Shown here in pieces: positions 27,828 to 35,660 of a stretch of 39,956 nucleotides of DNA. The notes below the pieces were generated by a model. That model saw only the letters and a program-made list of their open reading frames with translations. It searched no databases and was not told the DNA's origin. This DNA comes from Magnetospira sp. (GTDB lineage Bacteria > Pseudomonadota > Alphaproteobacteria > Rhodospirillales > Magnetospiraceae): positions 1 to 39,956 of the forward strand of contig JANQIL010000101.1 of assembly GCA_028282245.1 (NCBI GenBank). Reading direction: 5' to 3'. Position 1 is the stretch's first letter. Each line of letters starts with the position of its first letter. A program made the position numbers and the translations under genes.

Positions 27828-27917
27828 GCCGGACGGCATTTCCAGGCGCCGCCGAGGATTGCCGGACGGCCCGCCGGGCCCCTGGCGAGACATGACGCGG
27901 CAATCACACAACATGGG

Positions 27918-27946
27918 TTGGCGGGTGACGACGGGGCGGGTAATAT
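27918..27946 (+). promoter_or_regulatory. Predicted sigma-70 promoter of the lrp gene
   Basis: TTGGCG (27918-27923) and TAATAT (27941-27946) are separated by 17 bases, a good match to the consensus -35/-10 geometry. The start of transcription would be near 27953, giving a leader of about 30 bases. The ATATCCTT motif overlaps the -10, which suggests autorepression by an Lrp-type protein. Confidence 0.6.
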
Positions 27947-27984
27947 CCTTTCTCCAAATCCGGGGACTCATCAAGGATTGTTGC

Positions 27985-28467
27985 ATGCAAAGGGTCAAGC
28001 TGGACCTGATCGACCGCCGAATTCTCAAGGATCTTCAAGAGGATGGCCGGATCACCAACGTGGAGTTGGCCCGCCGCGCGGGGATTTCGGCGCCGCCCTG
28101 CCTGCGCCGCGTGCGCGCGCTCGAGGAGGCGGGATTCATCCGCGGTTACCACGCCGAGATCGATCCGGCGGCGCTCGGCTACACGGTCACGGTCTTCGCG
28201 CAGGTCGGCCTGGACAGCCAGGCCGAACCGGACCTCAAGGCATTCGAGGATCTGGTCGCCACCTGGCCCGAGGTGCGCGAGTGCCACATGCTGGCCGGCG
28301 AGACCGATTTCCTGCTCAAGGTGGTCGCCGTCGACTGGGATTCCTACCAGACCTTCCTGACCTCGCGGCTGACCGCGGCCCCCAATGTCAGCCACGTCAA
28401 ATCGGCCCTCGCCATCCGCTCGTCAAAGATGCGGCCGGGGGTGCCGATCGACTCCGAGGACTTCTGA
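27985..28467 (+). CDS. Lrp/AsnC family transcriptional regulator
   Basis: The ATG at 27985 gives 160 residues; the longer frame back to 27859 is not typical of the family. The helix-turn-helix lies at about 22-42 (NVELARRAGISAPPCLRRVRALEEAGFIRGY) and the RAM ligand-binding domain follows, with HMLAGETDFLLKVVAVDWDSYQTFL. Lrp/AsnC proteins form octamers that sense amino acids. The trxB-tpx-Lrp neighbourhood is common in alphaproteobacteria. AAGGAT repeats in the upstream region may be its own binding sites. Its targets are unknown. Confidence 0.93.
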   Translation: MQRVKLDLIDRRILKDLQEDGRITNVELARRAGISAPPCLRRVRALEEAGFIRGYHAEIDPAALGYTVTVFAQVGLDSQAEPDLKAFEDLVATWPEVRECHMLAGETDFLLKVVAVDWDSYQTFLTSRLTAAPNVSHVKSALAIRSSKMRPGVPIDSEDF

Positions 28468-28546
28468 CACGAAATCCGAGCGACGGATGGGGTTTCCGGC
28501 CTCTCGCCGGGCGCCGGCCGTCGCCGCATGGCGGGACCGAGATCGC

Positions 28547-29461
28547 TCAGACGACGGCCTCGGCCAGCCGGCGCGCCTGCGCGGCGGCGGCGGCGGCGGT
28601 CTTGTCCGGGTGGTCGGCGGCATCGCCGATCACGAAGGCGCGGGACCGCAACAGCGAGCGGCCGCTTGCCGGGTCCACCGGGCACCAGCCGTCGGCCGCC
28701 GCCAGGCCGGCCCGGCGGGCCAGCGGCCCGGCCGATTGCGGCGGGATCACGTTGATCAGATCGCCGGTGAGGCGGCCGGATGGGGTCGAGACGCTGGGCG
28801 CCCGGCTGTCGACGGCGATCACCGGTTCGACGATCCGCTCGACCCGGCAGTCAAAGGACGCCTCGTCCGGCAGGGTCGGATTGGCGTCGACCAGCAGGAC
28901 CTTGCCGCGCACCCCGAGGCGGTCGGTGATTCGCGCGGCGCGCAGGTAAGGACCGGCCGCGAACCGATAGGGCCGCGGCGGCACGGTGATCACCACCGTC
29001 GACCCGGTCTCCAGGGCGTCGACCCGGCGCATCAGCTTCGCCTCGTCCTCGGCGCCCGACCAGTAGGGAGCCAGGCTGTCCAGGGCCAGCAGGTCGTATC
29101 CCGCGATTCCGGCGGTCTCGAAACCGATTCCCGGTGCTAGGACCAGGCGGTCGAACCCGTACCGGGCGCCGTTGCGACCGAACGCGGTGCCCGACGCCCA
29201 ATCGACGTCGCCGATCTCGTCGCGGAACACCGCCACGCCTTTGGCCGGCAGCGCCGCCGCGTCGCGTCCCGGGTAGCGATCGACCAGAACGAGCTTCGAT
29301 TCGGGGGCGTTCCGGCGCAGTACCCGGACGGCGGTCATGCCGGCCGCGCCCCCGCCAACGATCAACACCCGATCGGCCCGCGCCGGACCGCCCAGCGACA
29401 GCGTTGCCGCGACACCTCCGGCCGCCATTCCAAGGATTCCGCGTCGCGTCAAAACCATCAT
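28547..29461 (-). CDS. Shortened flavocytochrome c sulfide dehydrogenase-like flavoprotein (Tat substrate)
   Basis: The ATG at 29461 gives 304 residues. The N-terminus has a Tat signal (TRRGILGMAAGGVAATLSL), then a Rossmann FAD motif VLIVGGGAAGMTAVRVLRR. The family block NVIPPQSAGPLARRAGLAAADGWCPVDP is well conserved, ending FVIGDAADHPDKTAAAAAAQ. Proteins of this family are near 400-430 residues and carry a C-terminal FCSD flavin domain, which is absent here. The catalytic disulfide Cys of the usual YRCPPGPYER region is replaced (YRFAAGPYLR), while the second Cys in WCPVDP remains. It is probably not a normal sulfide dehydrogenase; an inactive or repurposed periplasmic flavoprotein is likely. 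Confidence 0.8.
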   Translation of the reverse strand: MMVLTRRGILGMAAGGVAATLSLGGPARADRVLIVGGGAAGMTAVRVLRRNAPESKLVLVDRYPGRDAAALPAKGVAVFRDEIGDVDWASGTAFGRNGARYGFDRLVLAPGIGFETAGIAGYDLLALDSLAPYWSGAEDEAKLMRRVDALETGSTVVITVPPRPYRFAAGPYLRAARITDRLGVRGKVLLVDANPTLPDEASFDCRVERIVEPVIAVDSRAPSVSTPSGRLTGDLINVIPPQSAGPLARRAGLAAADGWCPVDPASGRSLLRSRAFVIGDAADHPDKTAAAAAAQARRLAEAVV

Positions 29462-29598
29462 GCGATTTCTCCCTGCGCCGTCCCCCGGCGGCTGGCGCGT
29501 GCGCCACGTTGCACCACACACCCGAAAATACCATACCATATCGTGTCGGCGCGGTCGGTCAACCGGCGTAATGCCGGGCAACCTCCGATCGCCGCCGG

Positions 29599-30699
29599 TC
29601 AGACATTGAACCGGAACAGTATCACGTCGCCGTCGCGGACCACGTAATCCTTGCCTTCCTGACGCATCCGGCCGGCGTCCTTGGCGCCCTGCTCGCCGCC
29701 GCAGGCGATGAAATCCTCGTGGGCGATGGTCTCGGCGCGGATGAAGCCGCGCTCGAAGTCGGTGTGGATAACCCCCGCCGCGCGCGGCGCCTTGGAGCCC
29801 TTGCGCAGCGTCCAGGCCCGGGCCTCCTTGGGTCCGGCGGTGAAGAAGGTGATCAGATCGAGCAGGCCGTAGCCGGCCCGGATGACCCGCGCCAGGCCGG
29901 TCTCGGAGAGTCCCAGGCTGTCCAGGAACTCGGCCTTTTCCGCGTCGGTGCCCAGTTGCGCGATCTCTTCCTCGATGGCCGCCGAAATGACCACGCAACC
30001 GGCGCCCTCCACCGCCGCCCGGTCGGCGACCGCCACCGAGTGGGCATTGCCCGTGGCCGCCGAGTCCTCGTCCACGTTGCAGACGTAGAGCACCGGCTTG
30101 GCGGTCAGCAGTTGCAGCATGTCGAACGGCCGCCGCTCGTCGTCGGTCACCTGGGTCTTGCGGGCCGGTTCGCCGGCGCGCAGCAGGTCCAGCACCCGGC
30201 CGACGATCTCCAGGGTCTGCCTGGCCTCCTTGTCGTTGCCCCGGACCCGCTTGATCAATGCCTGCTCGCGCTTTTCCAGGCTTTCCAGGTCGGCCAGCAT
30301 CAGTTCGGTCTCGATGGTCTCGATGTCGCGGGTCGGATCGACCCCGCCCTCCACGTGGGTCACGTTGGGGTCCGCGAAGCAGCGCACGAGGTGGATGATG
30401 GCGTCCACCTCGCGGATATTGGCCAGGAACTGGTTGCCCAGGCCCTCGCCTTTCGAGGCGCCGCGCACCAACCCGGCGATGTCGACGAATTCGAGCTGGG
30501 TCGGCACGACCCGGGCCGACCCAGCGATGGCGGCGATGCGATCCAGGCGCTCGTCGGGCACCGCCACGCGGCCGGAGTTGGGCTCGATGGTGCAGAAGGG
30601 GAAATTGGCCGCCTCGGCCGCCGCGGTGGCGGTCAGCGCGTTGAACAGGGTCGACTTGCCGACGTTGGGCAGGCCGACGATGCCGCAGTTGAAGCCCAT
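29599..30699 (-). CDS. ychF: YchF/OLA1-type ATPase
   Basis: The protein has 366 residues, normal for YchF. The P-loop GLPNVGKS is near residues 8-15, DIAGLVRGASKGEGLGNQFL contains the switch region, and CNVDED takes the place of the NKxD guanine motif, explaining ATP rather than GTP preference. A helical hairpin insertion (EKREQALIKRVRGNDKEA) and the C-terminal TGS domain (LRKGSKAPRAAGVIHTDFERGF) complete the family. It associates with ribosomes and modulates stress responses. It is separated from pth by one base, as is common in bacteria. Confidence 0.97.
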   Translation of the reverse strand: MGFNCGIVGLPNVGKSTLFNALTATAAAEAANFPFCTIEPNSGRVAVPDERLDRIAAIAGSARVVPTQLEFVDIAGLVRGASKGEGLGNQFLANIREVDAIIHLVRCFADPNVTHVEGGVDPTRDIETIETELMLADLESLEKREQALIKRVRGNDKEARQTLEIVGRVLDLLRAGEPARKTQVTDDERRPFDMLQLLTAKPVLYVCNVDEDSAATGNAHSVAVADRAAVEGAGCVVISAAIEEEIAQLGTDAEKAEFLDSLGLSETGLARVIRAGYGLLDLITFFTAGPKEARAWTLRKGSKAPRAAGVIHTDFERGFIRAETIAHEDFIACGGEQGAKDAGRMRQEGKDYVVRDGDVILFRFNV

Positions 30700-30700
30700 T

Positions 30701-31294
30701 TCAGCCGTCCTTTTCCGGCCGCGCCGGTGCCGTCGCCAGGGCGACCTTGTTCATGAACCCGGCCGCGTCGCCGGCCGCCAGCAGTCCGATGTGGTCGGTC
30801 ACCGCGTCGAGCAGCGGTTCCAGCCAGTCGCGGTCCGATTTGGCGAAGTCGGACAGCACGTGACCGGTCACCCGTTCCTTGTCCCCCGGATGGCCGATAC
30901 CCAGGCGGACCCGCGTGTAGTTTCTGTCGTCCAGGTGGGCATCCAGGCTGCGCAGGCCGTTGTGGCCGCCGTTGCCGCCGCCGGTCTTGACCCGGAGCTT
31001 GCCGGGCGGCAGGTCCAACTCGTCGTAAAGCACGATGATGTCGGACGCGGGAATCCCATAGAAGCGGACACAGGCCCCCACCGACTGTCCGGAGTTGTTC
31101 ATGAAGGTCTGGGGCTTGAGGGCCAGCGCCTTGCCGCCGCCCAGCCGCCCCTCGCACAGCAGACCCTGGAATTTCCGGCGCCAGGGTCCGAAGCCATGGC
31201 GGCCGGCAATGTCGTCCACCGCCATGAATCCGACGTTGTGGCGGTTTCCGGCATGGCCCGTCCCAGGGTTGCCCAGCCCCACCAGCAGCCGCAT
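30701..31294 (-). CDS. pth: Peptidyl-tRNA hydrolase
   Basis: The protein has 197 residues. The catalytic elements [18 protein letters not shown] (with the essential His in RHNVG), [15 protein letters not shown] with Asp, and GGHNGLRSL are all present. The enzyme recycles tRNA by releasing stalled peptidyl-tRNA. It lies between rplY and ychF, one to three bases apart, in the order rplY-pth-ychF found in many bacteria; the three are probably one operon reading leftward. Confidence 0.97.
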   Translation of the reverse strand: MRLLVGLGNPGTGHAGNRHNVGFMAVDDIAGRHGFGPWRRKFQGLLCEGRLGGGKALALKPQTFMNNSGQSVGACVRFYGIPASDIIVLYDELDLPPGKLRVKTGGGNGGHNGLRSLDAHLDDRNYTRVRLGIGHPGDKERVTGHVLSDFAKSDRDWLEPLLDAVTDHIGLLAAGDAAGFMNKVALATAPARPEKDG

Positions 31295-31297
31295 GGC

Positions 31298-31924
31298 CTA
31301 CTCGGCGTCCGCTTCGCCCTCGACCTCGCCTTCGCCCTCGGCAACCTCCTTGATGCCGCCGGACGGCGCCGCGATGGTGGCGATGGTGAAGTCGCGGTCG
31401 GTGATCGCCGGACGCACGCCCTCGGGCAGGGCGATGTTGGAGATGTGCACCGAATCCCCGATCACCAGGCCGGTCAGGTCGGCGACGAGCTTTTCGGGGA
31501 TGTTCTCTGGCGCGCACATCAGGTCGACGTCGTGACGGACGATGTTGAGCACCCCGCCGCGCTTCAGGCCCGGGCTCGCCAGATCGTTGACGAATTCCAC
31601 CGCAACCGCGACCTCGACCATCGATTCCGAGGTCAAGCGCAGGAAGTCCACGTGCAGCGGGACGTCGGTCACCGGATGCACCTGGACATCGCGCGGCAGG
31701 ACCCGGTGACCATCGGATCCGAGCTTCAGCTCGATCACCCGAGACAGGAAGCCGGGCTGGCTCAGTTGCTTCTTCAATTCGTTGGCATCAATGGCAATCA
31801 GAAGGGGTTCGGCCTTGCCGCCATAAATGACGGCCGGAATACGGCCGGTCCGGCGCGTTGCCCGGGCTGCCCCCTTGCCGGCCCGTTCGCGCGCCTCGAC
31901 GACCATGGTCACGATCTCGCTCAT
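31298..31924 (-). CDS. rplY: 50S ribosomal protein L25 / general stress protein Ctc
   Basis: The protein has 208 residues, the long CTC-type. The N-terminal L25 domain (ERAGKGAARATRRTGRIPAVIYGG) binds 5S rRNA. A second beta domain follows, and the acidic tail EVAEGEGEVEGEADAE is typical. The start overlaps no other gene; 106 bases separate it from the prs stop, and it leads the rplY-pth-ychF group. Its gene order after prs is the usual one. Confidence 0.96.
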   Translation of the reverse strand: MSEIVTMVVEARERAGKGAARATRRTGRIPAVIYGGKAEPLLIAIDANELKKQLSQPGFLSRVIELKLGSDGHRVLPRDVQVHPVTDVPLHVDFLRLTSESMVEVAVAVEFVNDLASPGLKRGGVLNIVRHDVDLMCAPENIPEKLVADLTGLVIGDSVHISNIALPEGVRPAITDRDFTIATIAAPSGGIKEVAEGEGEVEGEADAE

Positions 31925-32030
31925 CGTGGATCACTCCTTGGAACAGTTACAAAAAACGACGCTGGCCTCCAGGGGTGCCGGCGTCCGAGCATGGCGCGTC
32001 GCGCCCGCGCGCGACGGCGGGGTTATAGAC

Positions 32031-32963
32031 TCAATTGAACAGACTGGAAACCGATTTTTCCTCGGCGATCCGATGGATTGCCTCGGCCAGCAGCGGTGCC
32101 ATCGTCAGGGGCTCGATATTGGCGGCCACCCGCACCGCCTCGGTGGCCAGGATGGTGTCGGTGATCACCATCGAGGTGAGTGGCGACGAGGTCACCCGCG
32201 CCACCGCGCCGCCGGACAGCACGCCGTGGGTGACGTAGGCGGCGACGCTGACCGCCCCGGCCTCGGAGAGGGCGGCCGCGGCGTTGCACAGGGTGCCCGC
32301 CGAGTCGACGATATCGTCGACCAGGATACAGTGGCGGTCCTCCACGTCGCCGATGATGTTCATCACCTCGGACATGCCGGCCCGCTCGCGCCGCTTGTCG
32401 ATGATCGCCAGATCGGCGTCCAGCCGCTTGGCCAGCGCGCGCGCGCGGACCACGCCGCCGACGTCCGGCGACACCATCATCACGTCCTCGCCGTGGTATT
32501 TCTCAAGGATATGCTTGGCGAACACCGGAGCGCCGTAGAGGTTGTCCAGCGGGATGTCGAAGAAGCCCTGGATCTGCCCGGCGTGCAGATCGACGGTGAG
32601 GACCCGGTCGGCCCCCGCGACGGTGATCAGGTTGGCCACCAGCTTGGCCGAGATCGGGGTTCGCGGGCCCGACTTGCGATCCTGCCGGGCGTAGCCGAAA
32701 TAGGGCATCACGGCGGTGATGCGGCGCGCCGAGCCGCGTCGCAACGCATCCAGGGTGACCAGAAGCTCCATCAGGTTGTCGTTGGCCGGAAACGACGTGG
32801 ACTGGATCACGAATACATCGGCCCCGCGCACGTTCTCCTCGATTTCGACGAACACTTCCATGTCCGAGAACCGGCGGATGCTGGCCTTGGTCAGGGGCAG
32901 GTTGAGATAGGCGCAGACGGCCTCGGCCAGGGGCCGGTTGCTGTTACAGGCGAGTATTCTCAT
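32031..32963 (-). CDS. prs: Ribose-phosphate pyrophosphokinase
   Basis: The ATG at 32963 gives 310 residues; the longer frame reaching 33023 runs through the upstream hairpin. The family signatures are visible: [79 protein letters not shown] and [14 protein letters not shown] for PRPP binding. The enzyme makes PRPP for nucleotide, histidine and tryptophan synthesis. It lies directly upstream of rplY on the same strand. Confidence 0.97.
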   Translation of the reverse strand: MRILACNSNRPLAEAVCAYLNLPLTKASIRRFSDMEVFVEIEENVRGADVFVIQSTSFPANDNLMELLVTLDALRRGSARRITAVMPYFGYARQDRKSGPRTPISAKLVANLITVAGADRVLTVDLHAGQIQGFFDIPLDNLYGAPVFAKHILEKYHGEDVMMVSPDVGGVVRARALAKRLDADLAIIDKRRERAGMSEVMNIIGDVEDRHCILVDDIVDSAGTLCNAAAALSEAGAVSVAAYVTHGVLSGGAVARVTSSPLTSMVITDTILATEAVRVAANIEPLTMAPLLAEAIHRIAEEKSVSSLFN

Positions 32964-33002
32964 AATGGCCCCAACTTTCCCAGACGGCGCTCGGTCCGAC
33001 GG

Positions 33003-33020
33003 CGGAGCCGTCCGGCTCCG
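33003..33020. repeat. Hairpin between prs and the two-domain lipoprotein gene
   Basis: CGGAGCC-GTCC-GGCTCCG forms a seven-pair hairpin, and a second, overlapping dyad (GCTCCGC-TTGC-GGAGC) could pair alternatively just beside it. It lies between the end of the lipoprotein gene and the prs start on the same strand, so it could attenuate or end the upstream transcript. No U-tract is present. Confidence 0.4.
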
Positions 33021-33081
33021 CAAGCGGAGCGGACTGTATCAAGCCGACTTATTTATGTAAACGCCGTTGCATCGGGCGCGT

Positions 33082-34098
33082 TCAGGGGAGCGGCGGGGCC
33101 TTCCGGCCGCGCAGCAGGCGCAGGACTCCATCGGCCGCGCTCCGCGCCGCCGCCTCGGCCACCGCCCCCCATTGATCGAACAGAATGGCCGCCCGGATCC
33201 GGCTTGACTGGGCGATCACGCCCAGGTCGCGGCCGGCGGCGTCGACCAGGTGCCAGTCGATCGCCACCCGGGGATTCTCGCCGCCGTCCGGCTCCACCGT
33301 CACCCGGGTCCGCAGCAGATGACTGGCCGCCGCCGGATCGTCCGCGACCGCCACCCCCAGCCGCGCCAGGCTGTCGCGCATCGCCGTGGCGAGGGTGGCG
33401 GCGCCATCGCCGGCGGCGCCGGTCACTGGGCCGATGGCGACCGATGGAACCGGCGCGGACACGGCGCCCGGTGGCGCGATGTGCCATCGCGGCGCTTCAA
33501 GGGTCGGCGGGCTCGTCGCGCCGGCCGCCGGGCGCCGCGGCAGCAGCCGGTCGATCGAGGTGCGGGCCGGACGCGGGGTGGCGTCCACCGGTCCGACCGC
33601 CACGAACACGTCGACCATGCCGTCGACCCCTTGCAGGGCCCGGCGTTCCACGGCCGACCGGGGCAGGCCGACCACCCGCTCGGCGGCGTCGGCGACCATC
33701 GCCCGGACGAGACGCGGATCGCCGCTCCGCCAGGCCGCGTCGGTTCCGCCCAGGCGCTGCCGGAACAGGGCGAGGCCCAGCCCGTCGGCGTCGCGCAGCG
33801 TCCAGTCGACGACCGCCGCGTAGGGGCCGGCGGCCTCCTTGGGATCGTCGACCACGCGGCCGCTCAGGATCAAGTTGTGGGATACGTCGGCGGTCGGCGC
33901 GATCCGCCAGCCGCGCGCTCCGAGGGCCCGGGCGAGCTGGTCGATCAGCGGCCTCCCGGTGGCCGGGGGAACGCCGGCCGGAACCGGCAGGTAGCAAACC
34001 GGCGGCGGCGGCTCCGGCCATCCCCGCGACGCCTCCGGCGGCGTCGCGCAGGCGGCCGCGATCAGGGTCGGCAGGATCATGATCCAGCGCATGGTCAT
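33082..34098 (-). CDS. Two-domain hypothetical lipoprotein
   Basis: The protein has 338 residues with a signal peptide (RWIMILPTLIAAAC) and a lipobox-like LIAAAC, Cys at 17. Two similar halves are seen. In the first, SHNLILSGRVVDDP is followed by VDWTLRDADGLGLALFRQRL; in the second, SHLLRTRVTVEPDG is followed by IDWHLVDAAGRDLGVIAQ. This suggests an internal duplication of a beta-rich unit. A proline-rich linker (near 190-215) joins them. The function is unknown; it is one gene from pgeF. Pieces of it are duplicated near 34226. Confidence 0.65.
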   Translation of the reverse strand: MTMRWIMILPTLIAAACATPPEASRGWPEPPPPVCYLPVPAGVPPATGRPLIDQLARALGARGWRIAPTADVSHNLILSGRVVDDPKEAAGPYAAVVDWTLRDADGLGLALFRQRLGGTDAAWRSGDPRLVRAMVADAAERVVGLPRSAVERRALQGVDGMVDVFVAVGPVDATPRPARTSIDRLLPRRPAAGATSPPTLEAPRWHIAPPGAVSAPVPSVAIGPVTGAAGDGAATLATAMRDSLARLGVAVADDPAAASHLLRTRVTVEPDGGENPRVAIDWHLVDAAGRDLGVIAQSSRIRAAILFDQWGAVAEAAARSAADGVLRLLRGRKAPPLP

Positions 34099-34143
34099 GG
34101 TCGAAATCGACTCCGCGCCCAGGCTGTCCGGCCGTCACTATAC

Positions 34144-34233
34144 GGCATTCGGCCGTCCGACGCCCGATCAGGCGTCGAACGGGATGGCCGGGAGTTGCCG
34201 GCCGTAATCGGGCTCGCCCGGATGGCGGACCGC
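34144..34233 (-). pseudogene. Duplicated 3' end of pgeF
   Basis: On the minus strand, bases 34144-34233 encode GEPDYGRQLPAIPFDA before a stop. This is nearly the same as the C-terminus of PgeF (GEPDYGRQLSAILLDA) at 34896-34964. The two copies align over roughly 80 bases with a few substitutions and one small insertion. It is a remnant left by a tandem duplication. Confidence 0.85.
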
Positions 34234-34266
34234 CGCCGGATCGTCCGCGATCGCCACTCCCAGCCG
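34228..34266 (-). pseudogene. Duplicated internal piece of the two-domain lipoprotein gene
   Basis: The stretch CCGCCGCCGGATCGTCCGCG and onward to CCCAGCCGC at 34229-34266 matches 33327-33364 inside the lipoprotein gene with about two differences in 38 bases. It follows directly on the pgeF fragment, showing a chimeric join produced by rearrangement. Confidence 0.75.
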
Positions 34267-34283
34267 CATGCGAGGCGTGATGG

Positions 34284-34775
34284 TCATTCAAGACCCGGAC
34301 TGAATTTCAGCACTCCAAATGGCCTCGCGCCATCGAAGGCGAGCCATTGCACGTACTTGGTCGGTAAATCCCGATAAGCCAATCCGCCATCCGATCGAAA
34401 CTCGAACCGGCTATAATACTCCGGATCTCCTATCAGAACACAGCCGCTTGCCTTGATCCGTCGAAGTTGGCGAAGACCCGTGTCAATAAGCGCGCCGCCG
34501 ATGCCCCTGTTCTGAAGATGGGGCCATACCGCGACCGGCCCCAAGCCGAACCACCCATTCGAAACACCATCAATGAACGCGGGAGAAAAGGCGATATGGC
34601 CAATTACGCCCGTATCATTTGTCGCCACCAGGGATAGCGTCAGATCTCCATCGTCACGCAGGGAGTTGATGCAATCCGCTTCGGTCCCGTCGCTGAAGGA
34701 CATCGGTTCGAAAGCGGTTTTGGTGAGGCGGTGTATCGCTTGGTGGTCGCGCGGCGTTTCGGGTCTGATGTCCAT
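34284..34775 (-). CDS. GNAT family N-acetyltransferase
   Basis: The ATG at 34775 is preferred because MDIRPETPRDHQAIHRLT is a typical GNAT beginning; this gives 163 residues. The acetyl-CoA-binding motif GPVAVWPHLQNRGIGGALI is clear, followed by CVLIGDPEYYSRFEF as in the YhbS group. The target (protein, antibiotic or small molecule) is unknown. Its base composition is visibly lower in GC than that of prs and pgeF, and it is bracketed by duplicated fragments of both neighbours. It therefore looks like an inserted gene. Confidence 0.9.
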   Translation of the reverse strand: MDIRPETPRDHQAIHRLTKTAFEPMSFSDGTEADCINSLRDDGDLTLSLVATNDTGVIGHIAFSPAFIDGVSNGWFGLGPVAVWPHLQNRGIGGALIDTGLRQLRRIKASGCVLIGDPEYYSRFEFRSDGGLAYRDLPTKYVQWLAFDGARPFGVLKFSPGLE

Positions 34776-34895
34776 TGGTGCCAAATAGCATGAGTGGCGG
34801 CCGGCGGCCAAAATCGCGATCCGGCGCCCGGTCGTGGTCGAGATCGCCTCCGGGGCCGGATCGCCAACCCATTGTAAGCATAAGACATTCGGCCG

Positions 34896-35660
34896 TCAGG
34901 CGTCGAGCAGGATGGCGGAGAGCTGCCGGCCGTAGTCGGGCTCGCCGAGATGGCAGGCCCGGCGGTAGCTGAAAAACCGTTCGGTCTCGGCATAGGTGTC
35001 GCAGGGGGTGCTGACCATTTCCCGCAGGCCGGCCCGTTCGAGCCGCGACATCACGTAGGCGGCGAGGTCGAACATGAAGTGGTCATCGTCGCGCGACGGA
35101 ATCAGGAACGCCCGGTTGCCCGGATCGTCGTCGAGCAGCGGCGTCACCATGTCGGGGCCAACCTCGTAGGATCGCAGGTGAATGCAGGGGCCGACCGCCG
35201 CAACGATCCGCGACGGCTTGGCGCCCTTGGCCGTCATCGCCGCCACCGTCGCCTCGATCACCCCGGCCAGGGCGCCGCGCCATCCGGCATGCAGCGCGCC
35301 GATCACCCGGGCCTCGGCATCGGCCAGCAACACCGGGGCGCAGTCGGCGGTCAGGATCCCGAGCGCGACGCCCGGGGTCGTGGTGACCATGCCGTCGGCG
35401 CACGGCGGTTCGCCGGACCACGGCCCCTCGACGGTGACCACGTCGGCCGAGTGGACCTGATGGACGGTCACCAGCGCCTCCGAGGGCTGGTCGAGCTGCT
35501 GCATGGCGCGTGCCCGGTTGGCGGCCACCCGCTTGGGGTCGTCGTCGGACCCATGACCGCAGTTGAGCGACGCATAGAGTCCCTCGCTGATCCCCCCCTG
35601 GCGGGTGAAGAAGCCGTGACGCAGGCCGGCCAGGGCGTTGAGAGTGGCGATGGTCAGCAT
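34896..35660 (-). CDS. pgeF: Peptidoglycan editing factor / purine nucleoside phosphorylase (multicopper oxidase-like)
   Basis: The protein has 254 residues of the YfiH/LACC1 family. Visible are HGFFTRQGGISEGLYASLNCGHGSDD, the metal-site VHQVHSADVV, ILTADCAPVLLAD, GALHAGWRGALAGV and the ending FFSYRRACHLGEPDYGRQLS. Conserved His and Cys residues for the zinc site are present. Members were once called laccases and are now known for purine nucleoside processing or peptidoglycan editing. It abuts the methyltransferase stop by a base. Confidence 0.93.
   Translation of the reverse strand: MLTIATLNALAGLRHGFFTRQGGISEGLYASLNCGHGSDDDPKRVAANRARAMQQLDQPSEALVTVHQVHSADVVTVEGPWSGEPPCADGMVTTTPGVALGILTADCAPVLLADAEARVIGALHAGWRGALAGVIEATVAAMTAKGAKPSRIVAAVGPCIHLRSYEVGPDMVTPLLDDDPGNRAFLIPSRDDDHFMFDLAAYVMSRLERAGLREMVSTPCDTYAETERFFSYRRACHLGEPDYGRQLSAILLDA

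Noticed and set aside
30098..32038. Long plus-strand frame across ychF, pth and rplY
   Set aside because: All three genes on the minus strand have full family motifs; the plus frame has none.
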